A stretch of DNA of 64,000 nt. It comes from Moraxella canis (lineage in GTDB: Bacteria; Pseudomonadota; Gammaproteobacteria; Pseudomonadales; Moraxellaceae). A program made the translations under genes and the position numbers. The DNA is taken from contig NZ_MUXT01000005.1 in the NCBI RefSeq assembly GCF_002014965.1, positions 62,001 through 126,000 of the forward strand. Reading direction: 5' to 3'. The notes under the pieces were generated by a model. The model was not told where the DNA came from. It searched no databases and saw nothing but the letters and a program-made list of their open reading frames with translations. Shown in pieces: positions 26,284-35,216 of the stretch. Each line of letters opens with the position of its first letter. Positions within the stretch are counted from its first letter, which is position 1.

Positions 26284-26709
26284 TCATGCGTCAGGCAGCC
26301 TTGCCATCCAAACGCCCACAGCAAGACAAAAAATCGCCACAAGCCAAGCCACCCAAAGCCATTGACTTGACAGCTGCAAAAAAAGCGCCACCGTTGATAC
26401 AGTCATCATCAGCCAAGCCAAATATTTGGCAAATCTTGGCATGGCGCGGCGAGTCTGCCAATCAACAATCATCGGTCCAAAAATACGGTGCGCCAACAGC
26501 CATGCATAAAACCGACGCGAACTTTTTGCCCAAAAATAAGCACAAAGCAGAATAAATACCGTCGTTGGCATACCTGGCACCACCACACCAATCAGCCCCA
26601 AAATCAAGCACACCAAACCCAACACAAAAAACAGTGCGCGCATAAGACTGTTTTGGTGAATGGGCTGATCAGGCGATGAGGTCATGGCTTTGGGAGTTGG
26701 GTGGTTCAT
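26284..26709 (-). CDS. YbaN/DUF454-family inner-membrane protein
   Basis: A 141-residue protein with a short polar N-terminus and about four hydrophobic segments (ALFFVLGLVCLILGLIGVVV, then PGMPTTVFILLCAYFWAKSS and two near the C-terminus). The PGMPTT and WAKSSRRFYAWLLAHRIFGP stretches are characteristic of DUF454. Function unknown. It stands alone between bioA and the divergent psd. Confidence 0.87.
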   Translation of the reverse strand: MNHPTPKAMTSSPDQPIHQNSLMRALFFVLGLVCLILGLIGVVVPGMPTTVFILLCAYFWAKSSRRFYAWLLAHRIFGPMIVDWQTRRAMPRFAKYLAWLMMTVSTVALFLQLSSQWLWVAWLVAIFCLAVGVWMARLPDA

Positions 26710-26878
26710 GATAACGCATTATAGCGCATTGTCCTATAAGTTTACATTTGAAAATATAAATCATTCTCATTATAGCAGTTGATTGTCACAACCAATGCTG
26801 CCGCTTTTTCAGAACTTAAACGGTTTTTGATCAGGCTTTGTGCTAAAATAAAAAATATTTATACTCTTAGGCGGTCTT

Positions 26879-27712
26879 ATGAATCCTTTTGCACTCATCC
26901 AAAATCTCGTTCCGCAGCAAGCATTGAGCGAATTTGCAGGCAATTTAGCGGCGAGCGAAAATAAGTATGTTAAAAAAGCGCTCATTCAAGCTTTTGCCAA
27001 GGCGTATGACATTGAACTGGATGACTATGCGCGCGGTCGGTTGAATGACTATGACAGTTTTAATGATTTTTTTACGCGTGAACTAAAACAAGGCGCGCGC
27101 CCCATTGATGATCAAAAAAACCATCTCATCTGCCCTGCTGATGGCACCATCTCGCAAGTTGGTCATATCCGTCATGGGGCGATTTTGCAAGCCAAAGGTC
27201 GGGATTATGATGTCGGTCAGCTACTGGCTGATTATGATGATGGTCAGTATTTTATGGACGGCAGTTTTGCGACGATTTATTTGGCACCAAGCAACTATCA
27301 CCGTGTCCATATGCCATTTGATGGCAAATTGGTGGCGACGCGCTATGTGCCAGGGACGCTGTTTTCGGTGAATAATACCACCGCAGAGCATGTCCCTGAT
27401 CTGTTTGCTCGTAATGAGCGCTTGGTGTGCTTATTTGATACCGATTTTGGGCGCGCGGCTGTGGTGCTGGTTGGGGCGATGATCGTGGCAGGTATTGAGT
27501 CGGTCGCAACAGGCAAAATCCGCCGTACACCATACATTCAGCATCGTACACATGATTTGGCACTGGCTAAGGGCGATGAACTTGGGCGCTTTTATTTGGG
27601 CTCAACCGCCATTGTGTTGTTACCGCAATCAGCAAATAATGACTGGCTTGCACACATCAGCCACGGCGAAAAAGTCATGATGGGGCAAGCGATTGGGAAC
27701 ATGGCGCAATGA
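26879..27712 (+). CDS. psd: Phosphatidylserine decarboxylase proenzyme
   Basis: A 277-residue membrane-associated enzyme making phosphatidylethanolamine. The self-cleavage motif LGST is at residues 240 to 243 (FYLGSTAIVLLP), where Ser242 becomes the pyruvoyl group. Other conserved stretches are the DGTISQVG region, NYHRVHMP and VGAMIVAGIESV. Length and motif position fit the bacterial form. It is a single gene, closed by a hairpin at 27828. Confidence 0.96.
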   Translation: MNPFALIQNLVPQQALSEFAGNLAASENKYVKKALIQAFAKAYDIELDDYARGRLNDYDSFNDFFTRELKQGARPIDDQKNHLICPADGTISQVGHIRHGAILQAKGRDYDVGQLLADYDDGQYFMDGSFATIYLAPSNYHRVHMPFDGKLVATRYVPGTLFSVNNTTAEHVPDLFARNERLVCLFDTDFGRAAVVLVGAMIVAGIESVATGKIRRTPYIQHRTHDLALAKGDELGRFYLGSTAIVLLPQSANNDWLAHISHGEKVMMGQAIGNMAQ

Positions 27713-27827
27713 TCTTTTGACTCATTTGTCATTAGGGCAGTGGTGTACGGCACTTATTTTTAAAAAGTGTTTTAAGCGCTTGCCCACCAGATTAAGCGCA
27801 GTCGTCTATAATGACCTAACAATGACC

Positions 27828-27862
27828 AAAACCAACTTGGTGCTAGCCGCAAGTTGGTTTTA
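27828..27862. terminator. Bidirectional terminator between psd and the hybrid kinase
   Basis: Stem AAAACCAACTTG (27828 to 27839) paired with CAAGTTGGTTTT (27850 to 27861), loop of about 10 bases. It serves two convergent genes. Confidence 0.82.
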
Positions 27863-27885
27863 GTATTTATTGATATGCGCGGCTA

Positions 27886-30858
27886 TTATGTTACATCCAC
27901 ATCAGCAGGTACGATCTTGGATAAATCCACCGCTTGCAGCGCATCAAGTGCATCAATCAAAGCGCGATAAGTTGGGCGCATGGCGATGAATTGACTGGCG
28001 CTGACCGCGCTAAGATCACGCCGACATTCTGATTCAAACCGCTCTGATACCGCTCGCAATCTTGGCACGCCTGCATAGCGCGCCGCCCCGACCATGCGAT
28101 GGCTGATGTCTGCCAGACTCTGCCTGTCGCGATCCGCCCAAGCACGCTCAATCGCTTGCCGCTCGCCATCGGCGCTGTCAATGATCATCTCAAGCAGTTT
28201 ATAAGCCAGTTTGGGCTTATTGGCTGAACGCTCAAGCGCATCTTGCCAATCCACATCAATCAGCCCATCTGCCGCATCGCTTGACTGATCGGCGACATCG
28301 ACCACAGGTAGCGACTCAAACACAGCGCTGACATCAAGATCATCAGCTGACTCACCGCTGCGACCAAGCCACTTTTGCAGCGTCTGCACCAGTTGCATCT
28401 CTCCGATGGGCTTGCTGACATAATCATTCAGCCCTGCTGCAACCAACCGATCTTTTTCATCCGACAGACCGTGCGCTGTGAGTGCCACGATTGGCACAGG
28501 CTCTACCAGATGCGTCTCTTCAATTTTACGGATCTCAATGGAAGCTTCTAGCCCTGACATTCTGGGCATTTGAACATCCATAAAAATCATATCAATCGGG
28601 GGTATGGCGCCTGTGATGCTTTGGGTCATTTTTTCTATGGCGTCAAATCCGCTGTTGGCTGTCACCACTTCAACGCCCAACTCCCCAAGCAGCGCATCCA
28701 ACACCAAAAGATTTGGTAAATGATCATCCACCGCTAAGATACGCCGCCCCACAAATCTGGCTTGGCGTGATGACTGCATTGCCATGATGTTTTGCTGATT
28801 TGACAGCATCGCATACAGCTGCCTTTTGTCCATCGGCTCGTGCAAGGCATGGGTTTGATAGCGTGAGATGAGCTGCTCATTGATACCCACTTGATAACCA
28901 AAACTGGCAAGCTTACCCTGATAACGCAAGCGAATTTGGCGTAAAATGGCGCCGACATCATCCTTGGCGGCATCTTGACCAAAATTATCTACGATAACCC
29001 AGTCATATTCCGTGTCTTTTTTATCAAGTTTTTCTAATAAGTCTGCAAGACCGATGGCGATCGTTAATTGCACTTTGGTGCCCATCAAACTGGCTCTGAG
29101 CACTTGCAGTGCTGGTGCATGGTTAATCCACACCAATAGATGCATGGGCAGGTTTAAGGTTTCAGGAATCTGAATCGATGCCTCATCAAATGACGCTTCA
29201 TGCACACCTGTGGGCATCTCAAACCAAAATGTCGCACCAGCATTTGCGATATTTTCGCTGCGATTATCAAAAAATCCAATCGCCCCACCCATCAGATGCG
29301 TCAGCTGCTTTGAGATGACCAAGCCCAAGCCTGTGCCGCCATAGCGCCGCGTTACACTCAGATCACCCTGACCAAAGCTTTGAAAGAGCTGAGCTTTATC
29401 GCTTTCACTGACGCCTTTACCTGTATCTTCAACTTCGATGCGCAGATAGCCTGATTGATCTGCTAAGCTTGCGCGGACGACCACCCCACCTGTATCCGTG
29501 AATTTAATGGCATTGCCGACTAAGTTTGTTAGAATTTGCTTAACTCTTAGGCTATCTCCGACCACGCGCGTCGGCACATCATCATAATACAAAACCGCCA
29601 AACGCAGCCGCTTCTCAAGTGCTGCAGGTGAGAGCATATCAACCACATCATACACCGCCGCATACAGATCAAAATCATGACTGTCCAAGATCAGCTTGCC
29701 TGCTTCCATCTTAGAAAAGTCAAGCACATCATTAACCAGTGCTAATAAATGGGCGGATGATTTTTTGATGGTTTGTACATATAGGTTTTGTTCGCCCGTC
29801 AGCTCGCCTTTGCGCGCAAGCAAATTGATAAAGCCATCAATGCTATTCAAGGGCGTGCGAAGCTCATGGCTGATATTCGCCAAAAATGCGGATTTGGCTT
29901 GACTGGCTGAAATCGCTGCATCACGGGCATTGCGGATAGAGATGTTTTGCATCTCCATCTCATCAAACGCTTGCTGCAAGTCGCGTTCGGTCTCGTCGGC
30001 ATGATTTTTAAGCTCGGTAAAACTGGCATGCAGCCGCCGAACCGCACGCGCAAAATCATCTCGCAGCAGGGCAAACTCGCCGTTGGTTCTGAGCTGAGGC
30101 ACGCGCGATAAATTGTCGGTATTGAGCCTTTGTAGATACAGGCGCATCTCATACAGCGGCGCAATCCAGCGCTTAGAATATATATTTAAAATCAAAAGCA
30201 GTAATAAAATGGTCGTCAAGCCAATGATGGTGAGCGCCAGTGCCACCCGATATGAGGTAATGGTCAGTGGCGTATTATCCATATCAACCACAAGCCAGTA
30301 GCGCTCATTATCAAAAATAAACGACTTGCCATAGGCAGTGCCTACAGCGGTTGGCACGCGATAGATTTGTTCGGCTTGTAAATCAAAATCCCCCCACGAC
30401 AAATCCGTCTGCATCCCCGTACTAAACAGCACTCGCCCAATGCCATCCATCACCGCAACCCGAAGCACATGCTGATTACGCGACTGCTGAAGCTGCACAA
30501 ACCAATTTTCATTAAAAAACCGTGAGTCATCTGCATTGCTGCGAATGATCACACCATTTAGGGCAGGGGCGTCGTGTGGGGCGATGGCGCTTAGAATCTC
30601 ATCTTCATTCATCTGAGCCACGCGCTCATCCATGCGATTTTGGCGATGCTGAATGTCAGTCAATAAAGGGCGCACCATGGCATCATAGCGCACCAAAGCC
30701 GCTTGCGCCATCGTGTCTTGCTCAGCAAGAATGGCGCGGCGTATCTCGCTCATTACCAAATACGAACCCACGAATGCCAATACGACGATCGGCAAGAACA
30801 CCAACAAAATCAGCTGCCCATAAGCGCTTTTTATGCCAAATGCTTTATTTACCTGCAT
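27886..30858 (-). CDS. gacS: BarA/GacS-type hybrid sensor histidine kinase
   Basis: A 990-residue inner-membrane sensor. An N-terminal helix (LILLVFLPIVVLAFVGSYLV), a periplasmic domain and a second helix (residues ~205 to 230) are followed by HAMP. The HisKA box FLANISHELRTPLNS has phospho-acceptor His331. The HATPase domain has NLVGNAIKFTD and GTGLGLVISKQL. A degenerate receiver is followed by a full receiver with Asp761 (MIFMDVQMPRMSG), and a C-terminal Hpt domain has His920 (ISHRMVGAARYAG). This order is that of BarA/GacS, which signals to the UvrY/GacA regulator and so to Csr small RNAs. The partner regulator is not in the window. It is a single gene, divergent from cysM. Confidence 0.92.
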   Translation of the reverse strand: MQVNKAFGIKSAYGQLILLVFLPIVVLAFVGSYLVMSEIRRAILAEQDTMAQAALVRYDAMVRPLLTDIQHRQNRMDERVAQMNEDEILSAIAPHDAPALNGVIIRSNADDSRFFNENWFVQLQQSRNQHVLRVAVMDGIGRVLFSTGMQTDLSWGDFDLQAEQIYRVPTAVGTAYGKSFIFDNERYWLVVDMDNTPLTITSYRVALALTIIGLTTILLLLLILNIYSKRWIAPLYEMRLYLQRLNTDNLSRVPQLRTNGEFALLRDDFARAVRRLHASFTELKNHADETERDLQQAFDEMEMQNISIRNARDAAISASQAKSAFLANISHELRTPLNSIDGFINLLARKGELTGEQNLYVQTIKKSSAHLLALVNDVLDFSKMEAGKLILDSHDFDLYAAVYDVVDMLSPAALEKRLRLAVLYYDDVPTRVVGDSLRVKQILTNLVGNAIKFTDTGGVVVRASLADQSGYLRIEVEDTGKGVSESDKAQLFQSFGQGDLSVTRRYGGTGLGLVISKQLTHLMGGAIGFFDNRSENIANAGATFWFEMPTGVHEASFDEASIQIPETLNLPMHLLVWINHAPALQVLRASLMGTKVQLTIAIGLADLLEKLDKKDTEYDWVIVDNFGQDAAKDDVGAILRQIRLRYQGKLASFGYQVGINEQLISRYQTHALHEPMDKRQLYAMLSNQQNIMAMQSSRQARFVGRRILAVDDHLPNLLVLDALLGELGVEVVTANSGFDAIEKMTQSITGAIPPIDMIFMDVQMPRMSGLEASIEIRKIEETHLVEPVPIVALTAHGLSDEKDRLVAAGLNDYVSKPIGEMQLVQTLQKWLGRSGESADDLDVSAVFESLPVVDVADQSSDAADGLIDVDWQDALERSANKPKLAYKLLEMIIDSADGERQAIERAWADRDRQSLADISHRMVGAARYAGVPRLRAVSERFESECRRDLSAVSASQFIAMRPTYRALIDALDALQAVDLSKIVPADVDVT

Positions 30859-30996
30859 GGATGATTACCCCAAGATTTTGTAGCACTATACCAAAAACCT
30901 TACCATAAGTACACCAAACCCCGTCGAACAATGCTGATGGCGCGGTTTTAATTATGCTATAATTTGGCATAATCAATGATTCATGAGACACCCAAA

Positions 30997-31905
30997 ATGA
31001 CCAAAGATTTTATCCATCAAACCACCACACTCTCTGACTGCGTGGGCAACACCCCGCTTGTCAAACTCAATACACTTGCCAAAGACACCCAATCTGTGCT
31101 ACTTGCCAAACTTGAGGGCAATAATCCAGCAGGCTCGGTCAAGGATCGCCCTGCTTTTAATATGATTTATCAAGCTGAAATGCGTGGACAAATCAAGCCA
31201 GGTGATACACTCATCGAAGCCACCAGTGGCAATACCGGCATTGCTTTGGCGATGGTTGCAGCGATGCGCGGCTATCAGATGACGCTGCTGATGCCTGCCA
31301 ACTCTACCCAAGAGCGTAAAGACGCCATGGCAGCTTATGGCGCAACACTCATCGAAGTGGCTGACGGCATGGAAGCGGCGCGAGATATGGCGCTAAAGAT
31401 GCAGGCTGACGGTCAGGGCGTTGTGCTTGATCAATTTAATAATACCGATAATAAACAAGCCCACTATCTGACCACAGGTCCAGAGCTTTGGCAGCAAACT
31501 GGCGGTAAAATCACGCATTTTGTGAGCAGTATGGGTACGACAGGCACCATCATGGGTGTCAGCCAATATCTCAAAGAACAAAATCCAGCCATTCAAGTCA
31601 TTGGACTTCAGCCAGATGAACATTCATCCATCGCCGGCATTCGCCGCTGGCCGGCTGAATATTTGCCAGGGATTTTTGATGCCTCTTTGGTCGATACGAT
31701 CATGGATGTCAGCCAAGCCGATGCCGAGCGTTATATGCGCAAACTGGCGCGCGAAGAGGGGATTTTTTGTGGGGTATCGTCTGGCGGTGCAGCGTGGGCA
31801 GCCCACCAAATTGCCAAAAACACACCTGAGGCGGTCGTCGCCTTCATTGCCTGCGACCGAGGCGACCGCTATTTATCCACTGGGTTATTTGGTGTTATTG
31901 ACTAA
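30997..31905 (+). CDS. cysM: Cysteine synthase B
   Basis: A PLP enzyme of 302 residues making cysteine from O-acetylserine (CysM can also use thiosulfate). Motifs are VGNTPLVKL, the PLP-lysine K49 in NPAGSVKDRPA, the phosphate loop ATSGNTGIALAM and the C-terminal GVSSGGAAWAA. The ATG at 30997 (MTKDFIHQ) fits the family; an in-frame ATG seven codons earlier is possible. The CysM-type active-site loop (RRWPAEYLPGIFD) supports CysM over CysK. The next gene starts 8 bp after the stop, in the same direction. Confidence 0.93.
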   Translation: MTKDFIHQTTTLSDCVGNTPLVKLNTLAKDTQSVLLAKLEGNNPAGSVKDRPAFNMIYQAEMRGQIKPGDTLIEATSGNTGIALAMVAAMRGYQMTLLMPANSTQERKDAMAAYGATLIEVADGMEAARDMALKMQADGQGVVLDQFNNTDNKQAHYLTTGPELWQQTGGKITHFVSSMGTTGTIMGVSQYLKEQNPAIQVIGLQPDEHSSIAGIRRWPAEYLPGIFDASLVDTIMDVSQADAERYMRKLAREEGIFCGVSSGGAAWAAHQIAKNTPEAVVAFIACDRGDRYLSTGLFGVID

Positions 31906-31913
31906 GGCTTGGT

Positions 31914-32687
31914 ATGATTTCTACCCCTATTTTGGTTTTTGATATTGAGACCATTCCTGATATTGACAGCGGTAAGCGGCTGTATCCAAATTTGCGCGCC
32001 TTGAATGATGCCGATGCCTTGAGCGCACTCATCGCCCTGCGCCAAGCAGAAGCAGGTACGGAATTTATGCGTCTACCTTTACATAAAATTGCTTGCTTAT
32101 CATTTTTATGGTTTGATGGCGATCATTTTCATCTAAAATCATTGACGCTACAGACGATGGATGAGCGTCAGATTTTGGTCAATTTTTTTAGAGCCTTTGA
32201 CAAAAAGCCCACGCTCATCAGCTGGAATGGCTTAAACTTTGATTTGCCTGTCGTCATGTACCGAGCCATGCATCATAAGCTGTCAGCGCCTGCACTGTTT
32301 AACAGCGCCCAAAAACCAGATTATTTATATCGCTATGGTGAGATGCACATTAATTTGATGGACAAAACTTCCCTATACCATCACCAACAAAAGCAGTCGC
32401 TTGACACCGTGGCAAGCCTGTGTGGTTTTGCTGGCAAAGGCGATATCGACGGTACTCAGGTTCTGCCGATGGTGCAGGCATCTGAGTGGCAAAAACTGGG
32501 GACTTATTGTGAATCTGATGTGCTCAATACTTGGCTGATTTATTTAAGATGGCTGACTTTGACAGGCAAATCTTCTGCCGACGAGTGCCAAATGCTCATC
32601 GACAAAACCGACCAATTTATACAAACCTTGACCAATTCAGATGGCAAACTGCGCCATCAAAGCTTTTTGGATGCTTGGGTGCGCTAG
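31914..32687 (+). CDS. DnaQ-like 3'-5' exonuclease
   Basis: A 257-residue protein with a ribonuclease H-like exonuclease fold. Exo I is VFDIETIPDID, Exo II LISWNGLNFDLPVV, and Exo III-like residues come near YCESDVLNTW. It belongs to the group annotated as predicted 3'-5' exonucleases related to the DNA polymerase B proofreading domain. Nucleic-acid substrate unknown. It lies 8 bp downstream of cysM, likely cotranscribed. Confidence 0.85.
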   Translation: MISTPILVFDIETIPDIDSGKRLYPNLRALNDADALSALIALRQAEAGTEFMRLPLHKIACLSFLWFDGDHFHLKSLTLQTMDERQILVNFFRAFDKKPTLISWNGLNFDLPVVMYRAMHHKLSAPALFNSAQKPDYLYRYGEMHINLMDKTSLYHHQQKQSLDTVASLCGFAGKGDIDGTQVLPMVQASEWQKLGTYCESDVLNTWLIYLRWLTLTGKSSADECQMLIDKTDQFIQTLTNSDGKLRHQSFLDAWVR

Positions 32688-32732
32688 GATTTAGCTGTTT
32701 TTGGTTTTGGGATTGTCGTTGATATCAAGCAA

Positions 32733-33455
32733 TCAGCCCATTTTCACGATAAATCGGATGATGATCTGCACAGCAATGAGCGTCAAAATCCAAGGAATGG
32801 CTGTTTTTAGCCACGGCATGGGCAAGCGCTTGCGCAATTTGACGCCCAGCCAAGACCCTGCTGTCGCTGATACCGCCAAAATGGCAATGATCTGCCAGTA
32901 TTCCATAAACACAAAACCAAGCATCACATAGGCGATGATTTTGAAAGTATGAAAAAAGGTCATCATCATCGAGGCGACCGTCACGACCGTGTGCGTATCT
33001 TCGTATTTTTTGGTCAATAGTGGCATGTGTAAAGGTCCTGGACTGCCCACAAACATGCCTACGCCCACTTGAATAAAACCAATCAAATAAAAATTTTCAC
33101 GGTGTTTGAGCCAATGATTGACTGGACGCACCCATAAAGTTATCAAAATATACGCTGCGATAAATAAAGGCACCCACTCAAGATTGATAAATCGCACAAC
33201 AAGCCAAAATGCCGCCACGCCTGCCAGCGCACCGACCACATAAGGCGGAATGTATCGCCAATCCATCTGTTCCCGCCCAAACCAAGTGCGACTGGCGTTG
33301 CTTGCCAGCTGTGCGGTGGCGTGCACAGGCACAATCACCGCCGCCGGTAAAAATAAAGGCAACAGCCCCACCAAAATCATCCCACCGCCCATGCCTGCGA
33401 TACCCGACATCACCGAAGTCAGCAGACTGGCCAGTGCAAGCAGCATCTCATTCAT
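32733..33455 (-). CDS. TauE/SafE-family membrane permease
   Basis: A 240-residue inner-membrane protein with about seven hydrophobic segments and the family's paired small-residue motifs (MSGIAGMGGGMILVGLLPLF, then a second repeat near VGVGMFVGSPGPLHM). The family exports sulfite, sulfoacetate or similar anions; the actual substrate is not told by the sequence. It is convergent with the exonuclease gene. Its place near cysM could be a weak hint of sulfur metabolism. Confidence 0.85.
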   Translation of the reverse strand: MNEMLLALASLLTSVMSGIAGMGGGMILVGLLPLFLPAAVIVPVHATAQLASNASRTWFGREQMDWRYIPPYVVGALAGVAAFWLVVRFINLEWVPLFIAAYILITLWVRPVNHWLKHRENFYLIGFIQVGVGMFVGSPGPLHMPLLTKKYEDTHTVVTVASMMMTFFHTFKIIAYVMLGFVFMEYWQIIAILAVSATAGSWLGVKLRKRLPMPWLKTAIPWILTLIAVQIIIRFIVKMG

Positions 33456-33673
33456 GGGGCATTCCTTGAGTGTTGATAAAAGATGGGATCATTATAACCG
33501 CTGATCGTCCTTTTCCCAATCAAATTCACAGCCAAAGCGCGCTATGGTATAATATGCGTTTAACTAAAGTTTATCATGGCTTAGCTTGGTGCTTATGATT
33601 GAATCATTTTGCCAAAATCGCTTTCATGATAACCCAAGTCCAATACCCATCTAACGACAGGCATATTTTTCAT

Positions 33674-35164
33674 ATGACAGCGCATTCACTCATCGCAAGT
33701 CCCAGCAAAAAAGGCAAACCCACCGCTCGCGCGCGCAAGCGTTTGGCGGATGCGCCGCCCCTAGAATTTCATATCACAAACTTAGCGCACGATGGGCGCG
33801 GGGTGGCGGTGTATGATGCCGATAACACCGCTCATAATCCCGATAAAGCAGGCAAAAAAGTCTTTGTCAGCTTTGCTTTGCCGGGCGAAACTGTCTTGGT
33901 GAAGATGACCAATTCTAAGAAGAATTTTGAAGAAGGCGATGCCTTACAAGTCATCACTCATCCCCACCCCCAGCGCCAAACGCCGCCTTGCCCGCATTTT
34001 GGGGTGTGTGGCGGATGCAGCCTGCAGCACTGGCAAGCAGATGCGCAGATCGCCTTTAAGCAGTCCGTACTCAAAGAGCTGCTCATACACCAAGCAGGCG
34101 TAGAGCCTGATGAGTGGCTTGAGCCTTTGGTTGGTGACCGTCTTGGCTATCGCACTAAGGCGCGCATGGGTGTTCGCTATGTCGCCAAAAAAGACTCGGC
34201 ACTGGTGGGCTTTCGCGAACGCGCCAGCAATTTTTTGGCAGAGCTTCATGAGTGCCATATCTTAGATGAGCGTATCGGCTTTGAGATTGAAAATTTAAAA
34301 GTGCTTATCACCAGTCTGAATGCACGCGACAGCATCCCACAGCTTGAGGTTGCGATGGGGCAGACGCTGTCGCACGTGCCTGACAGTGCCAAGTCAGTTG
34401 CGGTCATCGTGCGTCATATGGTCGAGCTTGATGATGAAGATTTGGCTAAGCTGCGCCAATTTTTTGCAGCTCGTAACTGGCAGCTGTTCTTACAGCCAAA
34501 AGGGGCGGACAGCGTGCATCGCATCGATACCGAAGGCGCGCGCCCAACTTCGCTGACTGTGCCACCTACAGGCGGTTTGTTTTATCACTTGCCAAATTTT
34601 GATTTGACTTATGAATTCTCACCTTTGGATTTTACGCAAGTCAATCTTTCTGTTAATCAAAAAATGATGGATTTGGCCAGTAAGCTTTTAAATCTACAAA
34701 AAGGCGAGCGTGTACTGGATTTATTCTGCGGCTTGGGGAATTTTAGTTTGGCTTTGGCAAGACAAGTTGGCGAAAGCGGCTTTGTGGTGGGTGTTGAGGG
34801 CAGTCAAGAGATGACCGAGCGCGCCAAAATGAACGCGGCAGCCAACGGCATCGCCCATACCGAATTTTATGCCAAAGATTTGACCCAAGATTTGAGCGAT
34901 CAGCCGTGGGCGACGGGTGATAATCGCTTTGATGCGCTGTTGATCGATCCACCGCGCTCGGGTGCTTGGGAAGTCATGGCATACTTACCCAAATTTAATG
35001 CCAAGCGTATTGTCTATGTATCGTGCAATCCTGTCACGCTAGCGCGAGATACCAAAGCGCTCATAGAGGCCGGCTATCGGCTGACACACGCTGGCGTGAT
35101 GGACATGTTTAGCCATACAGGCCATGTCGAGAGTATCGCGCGCTTTGAGCGCAGTGACGCTTAA
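33674..35164 (+). CDS. rlmD: 23S rRNA (uracil-1939-C5)-methyltransferase
   Basis: A SAM-dependent RNA methyltransferase of about 496 residues from the start chosen here. An N-terminal TRAM-like domain ([19 protein letters not shown]) precedes the 4Fe-4S cysteine motif [15 protein letters not shown]. The methyltransferase domain ([19 protein letters not shown]) ends with [10 protein letters not shown] and the catalytic Cys in [13 protein letters not shown]. The Met at 33674 is preferred; an upstream in-frame ATG at 33599 would add 25 residues without family support. It is closed by a strong hairpin. Confidence 0.92.
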   Translation: MTAHSLIASPSKKGKPTARARKRLADAPPLEFHITNLAHDGRGVAVYDADNTAHNPDKAGKKVFVSFALPGETVLVKMTNSKKNFEEGDALQVITHPHPQRQTPPCPHFGVCGGCSLQHWQADAQIAFKQSVLKELLIHQAGVEPDEWLEPLVGDRLGYRTKARMGVRYVAKKDSALVGFRERASNFLAELHECHILDERIGFEIENLKVLITSLNARDSIPQLEVAMGQTLSHVPDSAKSVAVIVRHMVELDDEDLAKLRQFFAARNWQLFLQPKGADSVHRIDTEGARPTSLTVPPTGGLFYHLPNFDLTYEFSPLDFTQVNLSVNQKMMDLASKLLNLQKGERVLDLFCGLGNFSLALARQVGESGFVVGVEGSQEMTERAKMNAAANGIAHTEFYAKDLTQDLSDQPWATGDNRFDALLIDPPRSGAWEVMAYLPKFNAKRIVYVSCNPVTLARDTKALIEAGYRLTHAGVMDMFSHTGHVESIARFERSDA

Positions 35165-35167
35165 GCC

Positions 35168-35205
35168 AAAAAACACCCTCAAAGATATCTTTGAGGGTGT
35201 TTTTT
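35168..35205. terminator. Bidirectional terminator, rlmD / DEAD-box helicase
   Basis: A nearly perfect palindrome: AAAAAACACCCTCAAAGA, TA, TCTTTGAGGGTGTTTTTT. A-run and T-run flank both sides, so it can end both convergent transcripts. Confidence 0.9.
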
Positions 35206-35216
35206 AGAGTTAAGGA

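Noticed and set aside
33599..33673. Longer N-terminus for rlmD starting at 33599
   Set aside because: The added 25 residues have no family counterpart; the start at 33674 directly precedes the basic N-terminal region.
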